From Pseudomonas congelans (GTDB lineage Bacteria > Pseudomonadota > Gammaproteobacteria > Pseudomonadales > Pseudomonadaceae), in the NCBI RefSeq assembly GCF_900103225.1, contig NZ_FNJH01000008.1, positions 62,001 to 126,000 of the forward strand: 64,000 nucleotides of DNA, in the 5' to 3' direction. Positions within the stretch are counted from its first letter, which is position 1. Each line of letters opens with the position of its first letter. The notes under the pieces are model-generated. The model saw nothing but the letters and a program-made list of their open reading frames with translations, searched no databases and was not told the DNA's origin. The position numbers were made by a program, and so were the translations under genes. Shown in pieces: positions 19,472-28,715 of this stretch.

Positions 19472-20233
19472 TCAAGCCTGATCCTGAGTATTGCGGCTGA
19501 CCTTGGCCATCGGCATGGGGATCAGCTTGCCGATGGGGTCGCGGCGCACCTGGCGCAAGGGCCTGAGACCTACCACCAGTTTGCGCGCTACCAGTACGTA
19601 GAAGCCGCCACCAGGGCTCTGACGTCCCTCGCCAAGGCTTTCAAGCCCTGCAAGACGCGACTGCCATGCTGCTGAAGCAAGGGGCGGACGATAGCATCCG
19701 AAGCGCCGTTTCTCCAGCGCGAAGCCCAGCAGATTCAGCCAGTCAGCGACCCGCGAGGATGAAATGCAGCGTGCCTTGCGCAACGCATCCCGGGCGAAAA
19801 CGTGGCGTATGCCCCAGGTGCTCCAGGGGTTGATGCCGATAATCAGCAAGTGCCCGCCTGGCCGCACGCTGCTGGCCGCTTCGCGCAGCAGGCCGTGGGG
19901 CGACAGGCAGAAATCCAGGCCGTGCTGCAGCACCACGACATCGGCCGCGTGCTCACTCAATGGCCACGCCTGTTCCTCACAGACGATCTCGACACCCGGC
20001 AACGGCGCACCGAGGCGTACATTGCGCTGCACCTGGGGAGCCAACGGCGGGGTTTGCGCCGATGGGCCGTAATGCACCAGATAGCCACCGAAATATCGCC
20101 CCAGTTCTTCGTCGAGAACGCGCCGTTCCTCTTCGAGCAGAAGCTGCCCGAGCGGCCCGGAAAGCCATTCGCGGGCAGCGCGGATCAATGCAAGCCACTC
20201 AGGATCAGCCTGAGCGAACGCTTCATCGGTCAT
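19472..20233 (-). CDS. Class I SAM-dependent methyltransferase
   Basis: Small-molecule methyltransferase fold, 253 aa, encoded next to gloB/rnhA in many Pseudomonas. The SAM-binding core is partly degenerate: acidic strand VEIVCEEQAWPL, then ADVVVLQHGLDF and the post-motif VRPGGHLLIIGINPWSTWG. Substrate is unknown. The ATG at 20233 has a near-perfect GGAGGAG site, so the longer frame to 20269 was rejected. It diverges from gloB, with an 81-bp shared control region between them. Confidence 0.87.
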   Translation of the reverse strand: MTDEAFAQADPEWLALIRAAREWLSGPLGQLLLEEERRVLDEELGRYFGGYLVHYGPSAQTPPLAPQVQRNVRLGAPLPGVEIVCEEQAWPLSEHAADVVVLQHGLDFCLSPHGLLREAASSVRPGGHLLIIGINPWSTWGIRHVFARDALRKARCISSSRVADWLNLLGFALEKRRFGCYRPPLASAAWQSRLAGLESLGEGRQSPGGGFYVLVARKLVVGLRPLRQVRRDPIGKLIPMPMAKVSRNTQDQA

Positions 20234-20314
20234 GAGTTCTCCTCCAGAGGTGCTCGCATACAGCGGCAACAGACTCTAAGATGCACCATTGTCCGCCGCT
20301 ATGCGAACTGCGCC

Positions 20315-21094
20315 ATGATACAGATCCACGCCCTTCCTGCTTTCAATGACAACTACATATGGTTGTTACAAGACCTTTCGAGCCAGCAGTGCGCTGTCGT
20401 CGATCCGGGCGACGCAAAGCCGGTGCTGGGCTGGCTGGCGCAGAATCCCGACTACCGGCTGACCGATATTCTGATCACGCACCACCACAATGATCATGTG
20501 GGCGGTGTTGCGGAACTCAAGCAGTCGAATGCCGCGCGCGTGCTGGGCCCTGCGACCGAGACCATACCGGCGCGCGACATCGCGCTGGTCGACAATGACC
20601 GGCTGACCGTTCTGGGCCTGGAATTTGTGGTGCATGCGGTTCCAGGCCATACGCTGGGTCATATCGCGTTTTATCATGAGGACGCCACGCACCCCCTGCT
20701 TTTCAGTGGCGACACGCTGTTTGCCGCCGGCTGTGGACGGCTGTTCGAAGGTACACCGCAACAGATGCACGATTCGCTCGACCGCCTGGCCGAGCTGCCG
20801 GACAGCACATTGATCTACTGCGCTCACGAATACACGCTGAGCAATCTGCGCTTTGCACAGGCCGTCGAGCCCGACAATGTCGATATTGCCGAACGCCTTG
20901 CCGAAGTGACACGCTGGCGCAGCGAAAATCGCATCAGTCTTCCGTCAAATCTGGCACTGGAAAAACGCACCAATCCCTTTCTGCGTACCGGGGAAACATC
21001 CGTTAAAGAAAAAGCGGACGAACGGAGCGGCGGGCAAAACACCTCGCAGAGTGCGGTCTTTGCCTGCTTGAGGGCATGGAAAGATAAGTTCTGA
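20315..21094 (+). CDS. gloB: Hydroxyacylglutathione hydrolase (glyoxalase II)
   Basis: Splits S-lactoylglutathione to lactate and glutathione, the second step of methylglyoxal detoxification in the cytosol, 259 aa. Metallo-beta-lactamase fold: metal motif THHHNDHVGG, later metal ligands in VPGHTLGHIAFY, LFSGDTLFAAGCGRLFEG and YCAHEYTLSNLRFA. The true start is MIQIHALPAFNDNYIWLL; the longer open frame upstream is the antisense of the methyltransferase gene. mltD begins 99 bp after the stop on the same strand. Confidence 0.95.
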   Translation: MIQIHALPAFNDNYIWLLQDLSSQQCAVVDPGDAKPVLGWLAQNPDYRLTDILITHHHNDHVGGVAELKQSNAARVLGPATETIPARDIALVDNDRLTVLGLEFVVHAVPGHTLGHIAFYHEDATHPLLFSGDTLFAAGCGRLFEGTPQQMHDSLDRLAELPDSTLIYCAHEYTLSNLRFAQAVEPDNVDIAERLAEVTRWRSENRISLPSNLALEKRTNPFLRTGETSVKEKADERSGGQNTSQSAVFACLRAWKDKF

Positions 21095-21193
21095 CCCGAC
21101 CGTAAAACCGCAATAAAATTCTGAAAGGTTGACCGACGGCAGGCTGCTTCCTAGAATCGCCCGACATTTTCGTCTGGATGTACCCCCCGAACA

Positions 21194-22798
21194 ATGTCGT
21201 CATCTACCAGCAAGCCTTCACATTCGGACGCATTGACTCGGTTGGCTCAGGCCATGGCTGTCACCGCGAGTGCCCTTCTGGCCGGTTGCCAGAGCACCGC
21301 CAGCGTCGACCCGGTCAGTAGCCATCGCGCGCCTAACCTGGCCGCCGGCATCAAGCAAAAACCGGTTTTTCTGTCTCACAAGCCTGCCACCCCTCTCGCA
21401 CCTCCACAGGATGTCTGGGAGCGCATGCGTCAGGGCTTTCAACTGCAACAAGGCAACGATCAGAACCCCCGCATCGATCAGCAGCGCCTGTGGTTCGCCA
21501 ACAACCCTTCCTTTCTGGAAAACGCTGGCGAGCGCGGCAGCCTGTACATGCACTACATCGTCGAGCGCCTTGAAGAACGCAACATGCCGCTGGAACTGGC
21601 CCTGCTTCCGGTCATCGAAAGCGCCTACAACCCGATGGCCGTTTCGCGCAGCCAGGCGGTCGGCCTCTGGCAGTTCATCCCGTCGACCGGGCGTTACTTC
21701 AACCTGCGCCAGACCAGCTTTTACGACGGACGTCGCGACATCCAGGCCTCGACCGTTGCTGCACTGGATTACCTGACCCGCCTGCACGACATGTTCAACG
21801 GTGACTGGCTGCTGGCCCTCGCCGCCTACAATGCCGGTGAAGGCACGGTGAGCCGCGCCATCGAGCGCAATGACAAGCTTAACCTGCCGACCGACTACTG
21901 GAACCTGCCGCTGCCGCAGGAAACCCGCGACTACGTACCCAAGCTGCTGGCCCTGTCCCAGGTGGTGCTGTCGCCGGAAGCCTATGGCGTCAATCTGAAC
22001 CCGATCGCCAACCAGCCCTACTTCGAAGTCGTCGAGCTCAACAAGCGTGTCGACCTGTCCAAAGTGGCCAGCGCCGCCGACATTGACGAAGACGAGCTTA
22101 TCCAGCTCAACCCCGCCTACAAGAAGCGCCTGACCGTCGATGGCCCCCAGCACCTGCTGGTGCCCACCTCCAAGGCGCAACTGCTGACGGCCAGCCTGCT
22201 GACCATGAAACAGGAAGAACTGGTCGCCTGGCAGCCTTACCGGGTGCGTAAGGGCGATACCCTGGAAAGCCTGGCAAGTCGTTATCAGGTTACGGTCAGC
22301 TCGCTCAAGGGCAATAACAAGCTGTCCGGCAACCGCCTGAAGATCGGTCAGTCGCTGAGCATACCGGTCAAGCCCGGCATGCAGAATTCACAACCCGTGT
22401 TCGAGGCGCTGGCCAGCAACGACAAGCCGGCCCGGACGCGCACCTACAAGGTCAGAAGTGGCGACAACCTGACCACCATCGCGCAGGCCAACAAGGTTGA
22501 TGTCGAGGACCTGCAACGCTGGAACAAGCTGACCGGCAAAAAGCTCAAGGTCGGGCAGGCGCTGGTCATGCAGGACACCAGCAAACCTGCAGGCAAAGCC
22601 GCCAGCAAGGCGGTCGCCAGCACCGGTGGCAAGGACGGCGAAAAGAAATCCATGCAGTACAAGATCCAGAAAGGCGACTCGATGTACCTGGTCGCCAAGC
22701 GCTTCAACGTCGAGATGCAACATCTCAAGCGCTGGAATCCACGTAGCGGGCAGGCCCTCAAACCCGGCCAGACCCTGACCGTTTACCTGCCACACTGA
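21194..22798 (+). CDS. mltD: Membrane-bound lytic murein transglycosylase D
   Basis: Outer-membrane lipoprotein that cleaves peptidoglycan glycan strands to 1,6-anhydro ends, 534 aa. The lipobox is LLAGC near residue 30. The SLT domain (about residues 110-230) has the catalytic Glu in LLPVIESAYNPMAVSRSQAVG and GLWQFIPSTGRYF. Three C-terminal LysM repeats follow: YRVRKGDTLESLASRYQVTV, YKVRSGDNLTTIAQANKVDV and YKIQKGDSMYLVAKRFNVEM. Its stop overlaps by one base the first possible ATG of the downstream binding-protein gene. Confidence 0.95.
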   Translation: MSSSTSKPSHSDALTRLAQAMAVTASALLAGCQSTASVDPVSSHRAPNLAAGIKQKPVFLSHKPATPLAPPQDVWERMRQGFQLQQGNDQNPRIDQQRLWFANNPSFLENAGERGSLYMHYIVERLEERNMPLELALLPVIESAYNPMAVSRSQAVGLWQFIPSTGRYFNLRQTSFYDGRRDIQASTVAALDYLTRLHDMFNGDWLLALAAYNAGEGTVSRAIERNDKLNLPTDYWNLPLPQETRDYVPKLLALSQVVLSPEAYGVNLNPIANQPYFEVVELNKRVDLSKVASAADIDEDELIQLNPAYKKRLTVDGPQHLLVPTSKAQLLTASLLTMKQEELVAWQPYRVRKGDTLESLASRYQVTVSSLKGNNKLSGNRLKIGQSLSIPVKPGMQNSQPVFEALASNDKPARTRTYKVRSGDNLTTIAQANKVDVEDLQRWNKLTGKKLKVGQALVMQDTSKPAGKAASKAVASTGGKDGEKKSMQYKIQKGDSMYLVAKRFNVEMQHLKRWNPRSGQALKPGQTLTVYLPH

Positions 22799-24765
22799 TG
22801 ATCCCGGCCACTTGCCCTTCGATAACCTTGGGGCGGGTGGCCGACGCAGCCCCGCCAGTGCCATCACCTGCAGTCTTTTTCCAGCAGGAACAAGCTGTTA
22901 CTGTTAGCGACCCGAAAGCCCAAGCCGCCTGGATCGTGATACGTCCCTTCCTGCTAACCATCAGCCTGGCCTTGAGCTTCTGCGCCAACGCAGCCATCAC
23001 TGAAAGTCATGGTTATGCGCAGTTTGGCGTTCTCAAGTACCCGGCCAGTTTCACTCATTTCGACTGGGTCAATCCCGAGGCGCCGAAAGGTGGCACCCTG
23101 AGAATGATGGCCTTCGGCACGTTCGACACACTCAACCCCTACACATTCAAGGGCAGCAGCCCGGTCTCGACCGGCAACTTCCTGCAGTATGGCGTCAACG
23201 AGCTGAACGAACCGCTGATGGTCGGCACAGGCCAGTACGACCCGTCCGGCGACGAACCGACATCCAGTTACGGGCTGATCGCCCAGTCGGTGGAATACAG
23301 CGAGGACCGCAGCTGGGTAGTGTTCAACCTGCGCCCGCAGGCGCGCTTCCACGACGGCAAACCCATCACCGCCTACGACGTGGCGTTTTCCTACCGGACA
23401 CTGCTCAAGGACGGTCACCCTCAATACCGCACCGCCCTGCAGGAAGTGCAGCGTGTCGACATCCTCAATCGTCATCGCATCCGGTTTGTTTTCAAGCGCT
23501 CCGGCAACCCGCTGCTGATCCTGCGCCTGGGCGAACTGCCGGTGCTGCCGCAGCATTACTGGAAAGACCGGGATTTCAAGGCGACCACCTTCGACCCGCC
23601 GCTGGGCAGCGGCCCCTACCGCATCACCCGCGTGCAGCCCGGGCGACAGCTGGTGTTCGAGCGGGTCAAGGATTACTGGGGCAAGGACCTGCCGGTCAAC
23701 CGGGGCAAATACAATTTCGACCGGGTCGAGGTCGAGTTCTACCGCGACAGCGACGTGGCGTTCGAAGCGTTCAAGGCGGGCGAATTCGACATCTACATCG
23801 AGCATCAGGCCAAGAACTGGGCCAATGGCTATGACTTCCCTGCGGTGGCCAACGGTCAGGTGATCAAGGCGCAGATCCCGCACCGCATACCGACCCAGAC
23901 CCAGGGCCTGTTCATGAACACCCGGCGTGCCGCCTTTGCCGACATCCGCGTGCGCGAAGCCCTGGGGCTATTGTTCAATTTCGAATGGACCAATCGCACG
24001 CTGTTCAGCGACGCCTATGACCGCTCGATCAGCTACTACCCCAACAGCGAATTTTCTGCGACGGGCTTGCCGACCGGGGCCGAATGGCTGCTCCTGGCGC
24101 CCTATCGCGATCAACTGCCCGCCAGCCTGTTCACACAGCCGTTCACTCCTTCGAAGACAGATGGCGGCGGGATCCCGCGCGAGACCTTGCGCAAGGCCCT
24201 GAAGCTGCTTGCCGAGGCAGGCTGGACGCTGTCGGACAAGGGGTTGCTCAATGCCGACAAGCAACCCTTGCGCTTCGAGATCCTGCTGGTCAACCCCAAC
24301 CTTGAACGCATTCTGCAGCCTTACATCGAAGACCTGCGTCGCCTGGGGATCAATGCGGGGCTGCGCACCGTCGACCGCGCCCAGTACAAACAACGTCTGG
24401 ACCGTTTCGATTTCGACATGATTCTGATGACCCTGCAACAGACCCTGAGCCCCGGTCTGGAGCAGTGGCAATACTTCCATTCCAGTCAGGCCGCGATCAA
24501 CGGCAGCAAGAACTACGCGGGCATATCCAACCCGGTGATCGATGCCCTGCTTAACAAACTGCTGGCCGCACAGACCCGCGACGAACAGGTCGCCGCAGCG
24601 CGGGCACTGGACCGCGTACTGCTGTCTCAGCACTACAGCATTCCCAACTGGTATCTGAACAATCATCGGCTTGCCTATCGCAACCGATTCGCCATGGTCA
24701 CTACCCCGCCCTACACCCTGGGGCTGCGTGCGTGGTGGCTCAAGACTCTGGAGAAGCCCCGATGA
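22798..24765 (+). CDS. Peptide ABC transporter substrate-binding protein 1 (family 5, YejA/NppA1-like)
   Basis: Periplasmic binding protein for oligopeptides or peptide-like compounds, 655 aa as drawn. The core is family SBP_bac_5: HFDWVNPEAPKGGTLRMMAFG at the start of the mature protein, RPQARFHDGKPITAYDVAFS in the middle. The signal peptide (PFLLTISLALSFCANA) begins only at about residue 50, so the ATG at 22798, which overlaps the mltD stop, may be too early; GTG at 22936 would give a normal leader. It is the first of five co-oriented transporter genes, the arrangement known in P. aeruginosa as nppA1A2BCD. Confidence 0.88.
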   Translation: MIPATCPSITLGRVADAAPPVPSPAVFFQQEQAVTVSDPKAQAAWIVIRPFLLTISLALSFCANAAITESHGYAQFGVLKYPASFTHFDWVNPEAPKGGTLRMMAFGTFDTLNPYTFKGSSPVSTGNFLQYGVNELNEPLMVGTGQYDPSGDEPTSSYGLIAQSVEYSEDRSWVVFNLRPQARFHDGKPITAYDVAFSYRTLLKDGHPQYRTALQEVQRVDILNRHRIRFVFKRSGNPLLILRLGELPVLPQHYWKDRDFKATTFDPPLGSGPYRITRVQPGRQLVFERVKDYWGKDLPVNRGKYNFDRVEVEFYRDSDVAFEAFKAGEFDIYIEHQAKNWANGYDFPAVANGQVIKAQIPHRIPTQTQGLFMNTRRAAFADIRVREALGLLFNFEWTNRTLFSDAYDRSISYYPNSEFSATGLPTGAEWLLLAPYRDQLPASLFTQPFTPSKTDGGGIPRETLRKALKLLAEAGWTLSDKGLLNADKQPLRFEILLVNPNLERILQPYIEDLRRLGINAGLRTVDRAQYKQRLDRFDFDMILMTLQQTLSPGLEQWQYFHSSQAAINGSKNYAGISNPVIDALLNKLLAAQTRDEQVAAARALDRVLLSQHYSIPNWYLNNHRLAYRNRFAMVTTPPYTLGLRAWWLKTLEKPR

Positions 24766-26618
24766 ACCCTCTGCACTCCCTGCGCTCGCAGGCAGCCGGT
24801 CTGCTGCTGGCCAGCCTCGCCTGCACGGTACAGGCTGCGCCACTGCACGGCGTGACGCTGTACGACGAAGCGCCGAAATACCCGGCTGATTTCAAGCATT
24901 TCGACTACGTGAACCCGGATGCTCCCAAAGGCGGCATGCTGCGCCAGGCAGGCTTCGGCGGCTTTGACAGTCTCAACCCGTTCATCAACAAGGGCGTACC
25001 GGCAGACGACATCGGTCTGATCTACGACACCCTGGCCCGCTCGAGCCTGGATGAGCCGTTCACCGAATACGGGCTGGTCGCGGGCAAGATCGAGAAATCC
25101 CCGGACAACAGCTGGGTGCGTTTCTATCTGCGGCCCGAGGCGCGCTTTCATGACGGCCACCCGATCCGCGCCGACGATGTCGAATTCAGCTTCAAGACCC
25201 TGATGGAGCATGGCTCGCCCATGTACAAGGGCTACTACGCCGACGTCGACCAGGTCATCGTCGAAGATCCGTTGCGTGTGCTGTTCAAATTCAAGCACAA
25301 GGGCAGCCGCGAGTTGCCGTTGATCCTTGGCCAGCTGCCGGTGCTGCCCAAGCATTTCTGGGCTGATCGCGACTTCAGCAAAGGCAACCTGGACTTCCCG
25401 CTGGGCAGTGGACCTTACAAGGTCGCCGAGGTGAAGGCCGGCCGTTCGGTGAGTTATGAGCGGGTCAAGGACTACTGGGCTAAGGACTTGCCGATCAACA
25501 AGGGCTTCTACAACTTCGACGTACTGACCACCGACTACTACCGCGACAACACGGTCGCGCTGGAGGCCGGCAAGGCCGGGCAATTCGACTACTGGATCGA
25601 AACCAGTGCCAAGAACTGGGCGACCGCCTACGACACGCCCGCAGTGCGCGACGGCAGGCTGATCAAGGAAGAGCTGCCCAACGGCAACCCGACCGGCATG
25701 CAGGGTTTTGTCTTCAACCTGCGCAAGCCGGTGTTTCAGGACGTCAGGGTCCGCGAGGCGCTGACTCTGCTGCTGGACTTCGAGTGGACCAACAAACAGC
25801 TGTTCAACGGCTCGTACAGCCGCACCAAAAGTTATTTCGACAACTCGGAAATGGCCGCCAGCGGCCTGCCGTCCGCCGAAGAACTCAAGCTTCTCGAACC
25901 GTTGCGCGGCAAGATTCCGGATCGCGTGTTCAGCGAACCCTTCACCCTGCCGGTCACCGATGGCAGCGGCATGATCCGGCCGCAGCAGCGTCGGGCCTTC
26001 CAGCTGTTGCAGGAGGCGGGCTGGAAGATCGTCGACGACAAGATGGTCGACGCGCAGGGCAACCCGGTAAAACTAGAGTTTCTGATTGCCCAGACCGAGT
26101 TCGAGCGCATTCTGCTGCCTTACAAGCGCAACCTGAGCGACCTGGGTATCGAACTGGTGATTCGTCGGGCCGACGTGTCGCAATACATCAACCGCCTACG
26201 CTCGCGGGACTACGACATGATCGTCACGGGCTATCCGCAGTCCAGCTCGCCCGGTAACGAGCAGCGCGTGTACTTCGACTCATCCAGCGCCGACAACCCG
26301 GGCAGCCGTAACTTCATGGGCCTCAAGGACCCTGCGGTGGACTCGCTGGTCAACGGCCTGATCAACGCCGACTCACGGCAAAGCCTGATCACCCATACCA
26401 AGGCGCTGGACCGCGTGCTGCTGTGGGGCTTTTACGTCGTCCCGAACTGGCACATCAAGACCTGGCGGGTGGCTTACTGGAATCACCTCGACCATCCCAG
26501 GGCCAAAGCGCTTTCCGATATCGGCCTGATGACCTGGTGGGCCAAGCCGGATGTCAAACCGGTGACCGCAACCCCGTCAGCCCCTGATCAGGCCAAGCCT
26601 GCGAACGCGGAGCAATAA
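24762..26618 (+). CDS. Peptide ABC transporter substrate-binding protein 2 (family 5, YejA/NppA2-like)
   Basis: Second periplasmic peptide-binding protein, 618 aa, starting within the stop of the first (ATGA overlap at 24762). A clean signal peptide (LLLASLACTVQA) leads to a mature part closely parallel to its neighbour: HFDYVNPDAPKGGMLRQAGF, then RPEARFHDGHPIRADDVEFS. The pair therefore arose by tandem duplication and has since diverged. In related systems such transporters import oligopeptides and peptide antibiotics (microcin C, peptidyl nucleosides). It ends one base before the first permease gene, with an Ala/Pro-rich tail. Confidence 0.92.
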   Translation: MNPLHSLRSQAAGLLLASLACTVQAAPLHGVTLYDEAPKYPADFKHFDYVNPDAPKGGMLRQAGFGGFDSLNPFINKGVPADDIGLIYDTLARSSLDEPFTEYGLVAGKIEKSPDNSWVRFYLRPEARFHDGHPIRADDVEFSFKTLMEHGSPMYKGYYADVDQVIVEDPLRVLFKFKHKGSRELPLILGQLPVLPKHFWADRDFSKGNLDFPLGSGPYKVAEVKAGRSVSYERVKDYWAKDLPINKGFYNFDVLTTDYYRDNTVALEAGKAGQFDYWIETSAKNWATAYDTPAVRDGRLIKEELPNGNPTGMQGFVFNLRKPVFQDVRVREALTLLLDFEWTNKQLFNGSYSRTKSYFDNSEMAASGLPSAEELKLLEPLRGKIPDRVFSEPFTLPVTDGSGMIRPQQRRAFQLLQEAGWKIVDDKMVDAQGNPVKLEFLIAQTEFERILLPYKRNLSDLGIELVIRRADVSQYINRLRSRDYDMIVTGYPQSSSPGNEQRVYFDSSSADNPGSRNFMGLKDPAVDSLVNGLINADSRQSLITHTKALDRVLLWGFYVVPNWHIKTWRVAYWNHLDHPRAKALSDIGLMTWWAKPDVKPVTATPSAPDQAKPANAEQ

Positions 26619-26619
26619 C

Positions 26620-27693
26620 ATGCTGGCTTATATTCTGCGACGGCTGCTGCTGATCATTCCTACCCTGCTCGGCATCCTGATCATCAACTTCGTCATCATT
26701 CAGGCTGCGCCCGGTGGCCCGGTCGAACAGATGATCGCCAAGATCGAAGGCTTCGATGGCGCCACCAGCCGGATTGCCGGAGGCGGCGCCGAAGTCTCGG
26801 TGGCCGGCTCCAACTACCGCGGCGCGCAAGGCCTGGACCCGGCACTGGTCAAGGAAATCGAACGCATGTACGGTTTCGACAAGTCGGCGCCGGAACGCCT
26901 GTGGATCATGATCAAGAACTACGCCACGCTGGATTTCGGCGACAGTTTCTTTCGCGATGCCAAGGTCATCGACCTGATTGTCGAGAAGATGCCGGTGTCC
27001 ATTTCCCTCGGGTTATGGAGCACCCTGATCATGTACCTGGTGTCGATCCCGCTGGGGATTGCCAAGGCCACGCGCCACGGCAGCCAGTTCGACGTGTGGA
27101 CCAGCTCGGCAATCATCGTCGGCTACGCCATTCCGGCGTTCCTGTTTGCGATTCTGCTGATCGTGGTGTTTGCCGGGGGCAGCTACTTCAACTGGTTCCC
27201 GCTGCGCGGGCTGACCTCCAACAACTATGACGAACTGAGCACACTGGGCAAGATATTCGATTACTTCTGGCATCTGGTATTGCCGGTCACCGCGCTGGTG
27301 ATCGGCAACTTTGCCACCATGACGCTGCTGACCAAGAACAGCTTTCTCGACGAAATCAGCAAGCAATACGTGACCACGGCCAAAGCCAAGGGCCTGAGCA
27401 ACCACAAGGTGCTCTACGGCCATGTGTTTCGCAACGCGATGCTGCTGGTGATCGCCGGCTTCCCGTCAGCGTTCATCGGTATCTTCTTCACCGGCTCGCT
27501 GCTGGTGGAAGTGATCTTCTCGCTGGACGGCCTGGGCCTGATGAGCTTTGAAGCCGCGATCAACCGCGACTATCCGGTGGTGTTCGGCACGCTGTTCATC
27601 TTCACCCTGCTGGGGCTGGTGGTGAAGCTGATCGGCGACATCACCTACACCCTCGTAGACCCGCGCATCGACTTCGAAAGCAGGAAGCATTGA
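26620..27693 (+). CDS. yejB: Peptide ABC transporter permease (YejB-like)
   Basis: First inner-membrane channel subunit of the peptide importer, 357 aa. N-terminal helix YILRRLLLIIPTLLGILIIN, a YejB-type periplasmic insert (about residues 25-90) and about six helices in all. The ATPase-contact loop is TTAKAKGLSNHKVLYGHVFRN, matching the EAA motif of the family. It starts one base after the upstream stop and ends one base before the next permease, so the five genes form a tight operon. Confidence 0.94.
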   Translation: MLAYILRRLLLIIPTLLGILIINFVIIQAAPGGPVEQMIAKIEGFDGATSRIAGGGAEVSVAGSNYRGAQGLDPALVKEIERMYGFDKSAPERLWIMIKNYATLDFGDSFFRDAKVIDLIVEKMPVSISLGLWSTLIMYLVSIPLGIAKATRHGSQFDVWTSSAIIVGYAIPAFLFAILLIVVFAGGSYFNWFPLRGLTSNNYDELSTLGKIFDYFWHLVLPVTALVIGNFATMTLLTKNSFLDEISKQYVTTAKAKGLSNHKVLYGHVFRNAMLLVIAGFPSAFIGIFFTGSLLVEVIFSLDGLGLMSFEAAINRDYPVVFGTLFIFTLLGLVVKLIGDITYTLVDPRIDFESRKH

Positions 27694-27694
27694 T

Positions 27695-28714
27695 ATGAAG
27701 CTGTCTCCTCTCAATCGCCGTCGCTTCGAACGCTTCAAGGCCAACAGGCGTGGCTGGTGGTCATTGTGGCTGTTCCTGATTCTGTTCGGCCTGAGCCTGG
27801 GCGCCGAACTGATCGCCAATGACAAACCGCTGGCCGTGCGTTATGACGGCAGCTGGTACTTCCCGGTATTCGAGCGTTACCCGGAAACCACCTTCGGCGG
27901 CGAATTCCCGCTGGAAGCCAACTACAAGAGCCCGTACATCAAGGAACTGCTCGCTGCGAAGGATGGCTGGACCCTGTGGGCGCCCATCCCGTTCAGCTAC
28001 CAGAGCATCAACTACGACCTGAAAGTCCCTGCCCCGGCGCCGCCTTCGCGGGAGAACCTGCTGGGCACCGATGATCAGGGCCGTGACGTCCTGGCTCGGG
28101 TGATCTACGGTTTCAGGATTTCGGTACTGTTCGCCCTGACCCTGACCATCCTCAGCTCGATCATCGGCGTCATCGCCGGTGCCTTGCAAGGCTTCTATGG
28201 CGGCTGGGTCGACCTGCTGGGCCAGCGCTTCCTCGAGGTCTGGTCGGGCCTGCCGGTCCTGTATCTGCTGATCATCCTCGCCAGCTTCGTACAACCCAAC
28301 TTCTGGTGGTTACTGGGCATCATGCTGCTGTTTTCCTGGATGAGTCTGGTGGACGTGGTACGCGCCGAGTTCCTGCGCGGCCGCAATCTGGAATACGTAA
28401 GGGCCGCGCGGGCGCTGGGCATGGAGAACGGCGCGATCATGTTCCGCCACATTCTGCCCAACGCTATGGTGTCGACCATGACCTTTCTGCCGTTCATTCT
28501 GACCGGCGCCATCGGCACGCTGACAGCGCTGGACTTTCTGGGCTTCGGCCTGCCGGCAGGTTCGCCGTCACTGGGCGAACTGGTAGCCCAGGGCAAATCC
28601 AATCTGCAGGCGCCCTGGCTGGGCATCAGCGCCTTCGCTGTGCTGGCCATCATGCTGAGTCTGCTGGTGTTCATCGGCGAGTCCGCCCGCGATGCTTTCG
28701 ACCCAAGGAAATAA
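27695..28714 (+). CDS. yejE: Peptide ABC transporter permease (YejE-like)
   Basis: Second channel subunit, 339 aa. It opens with a basic cytoplasmic stretch (LNRRRFERFKANRRGWW) and one helix, followed by a large periplasmic loop typical of YejE, then about five more helices. The EAA coupling loop is YVRAARALGMENGAIMFRHI. It follows yejB after a one-base gap and precedes the ATPase gene by one base. Confidence 0.94.
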   Translation: MKLSPLNRRRFERFKANRRGWWSLWLFLILFGLSLGAELIANDKPLAVRYDGSWYFPVFERYPETTFGGEFPLEANYKSPYIKELLAAKDGWTLWAPIPFSYQSINYDLKVPAPAPPSRENLLGTDDQGRDVLARVIYGFRISVLFALTLTILSSIIGVIAGALQGFYGGWVDLLGQRFLEVWSGLPVLYLLIILASFVQPNFWWLLGIMLLFSWMSLVDVVRAEFLRGRNLEYVRAARALGMENGAIMFRHILPNAMVSTMTFLPFILTGAIGTLTALDFLGFGLPAGSPSLGELVAQGKSNLQAPWLGISAFAVLAIMLSLLVFIGESARDAFDPRK

Positions 28715-28715
28715 G

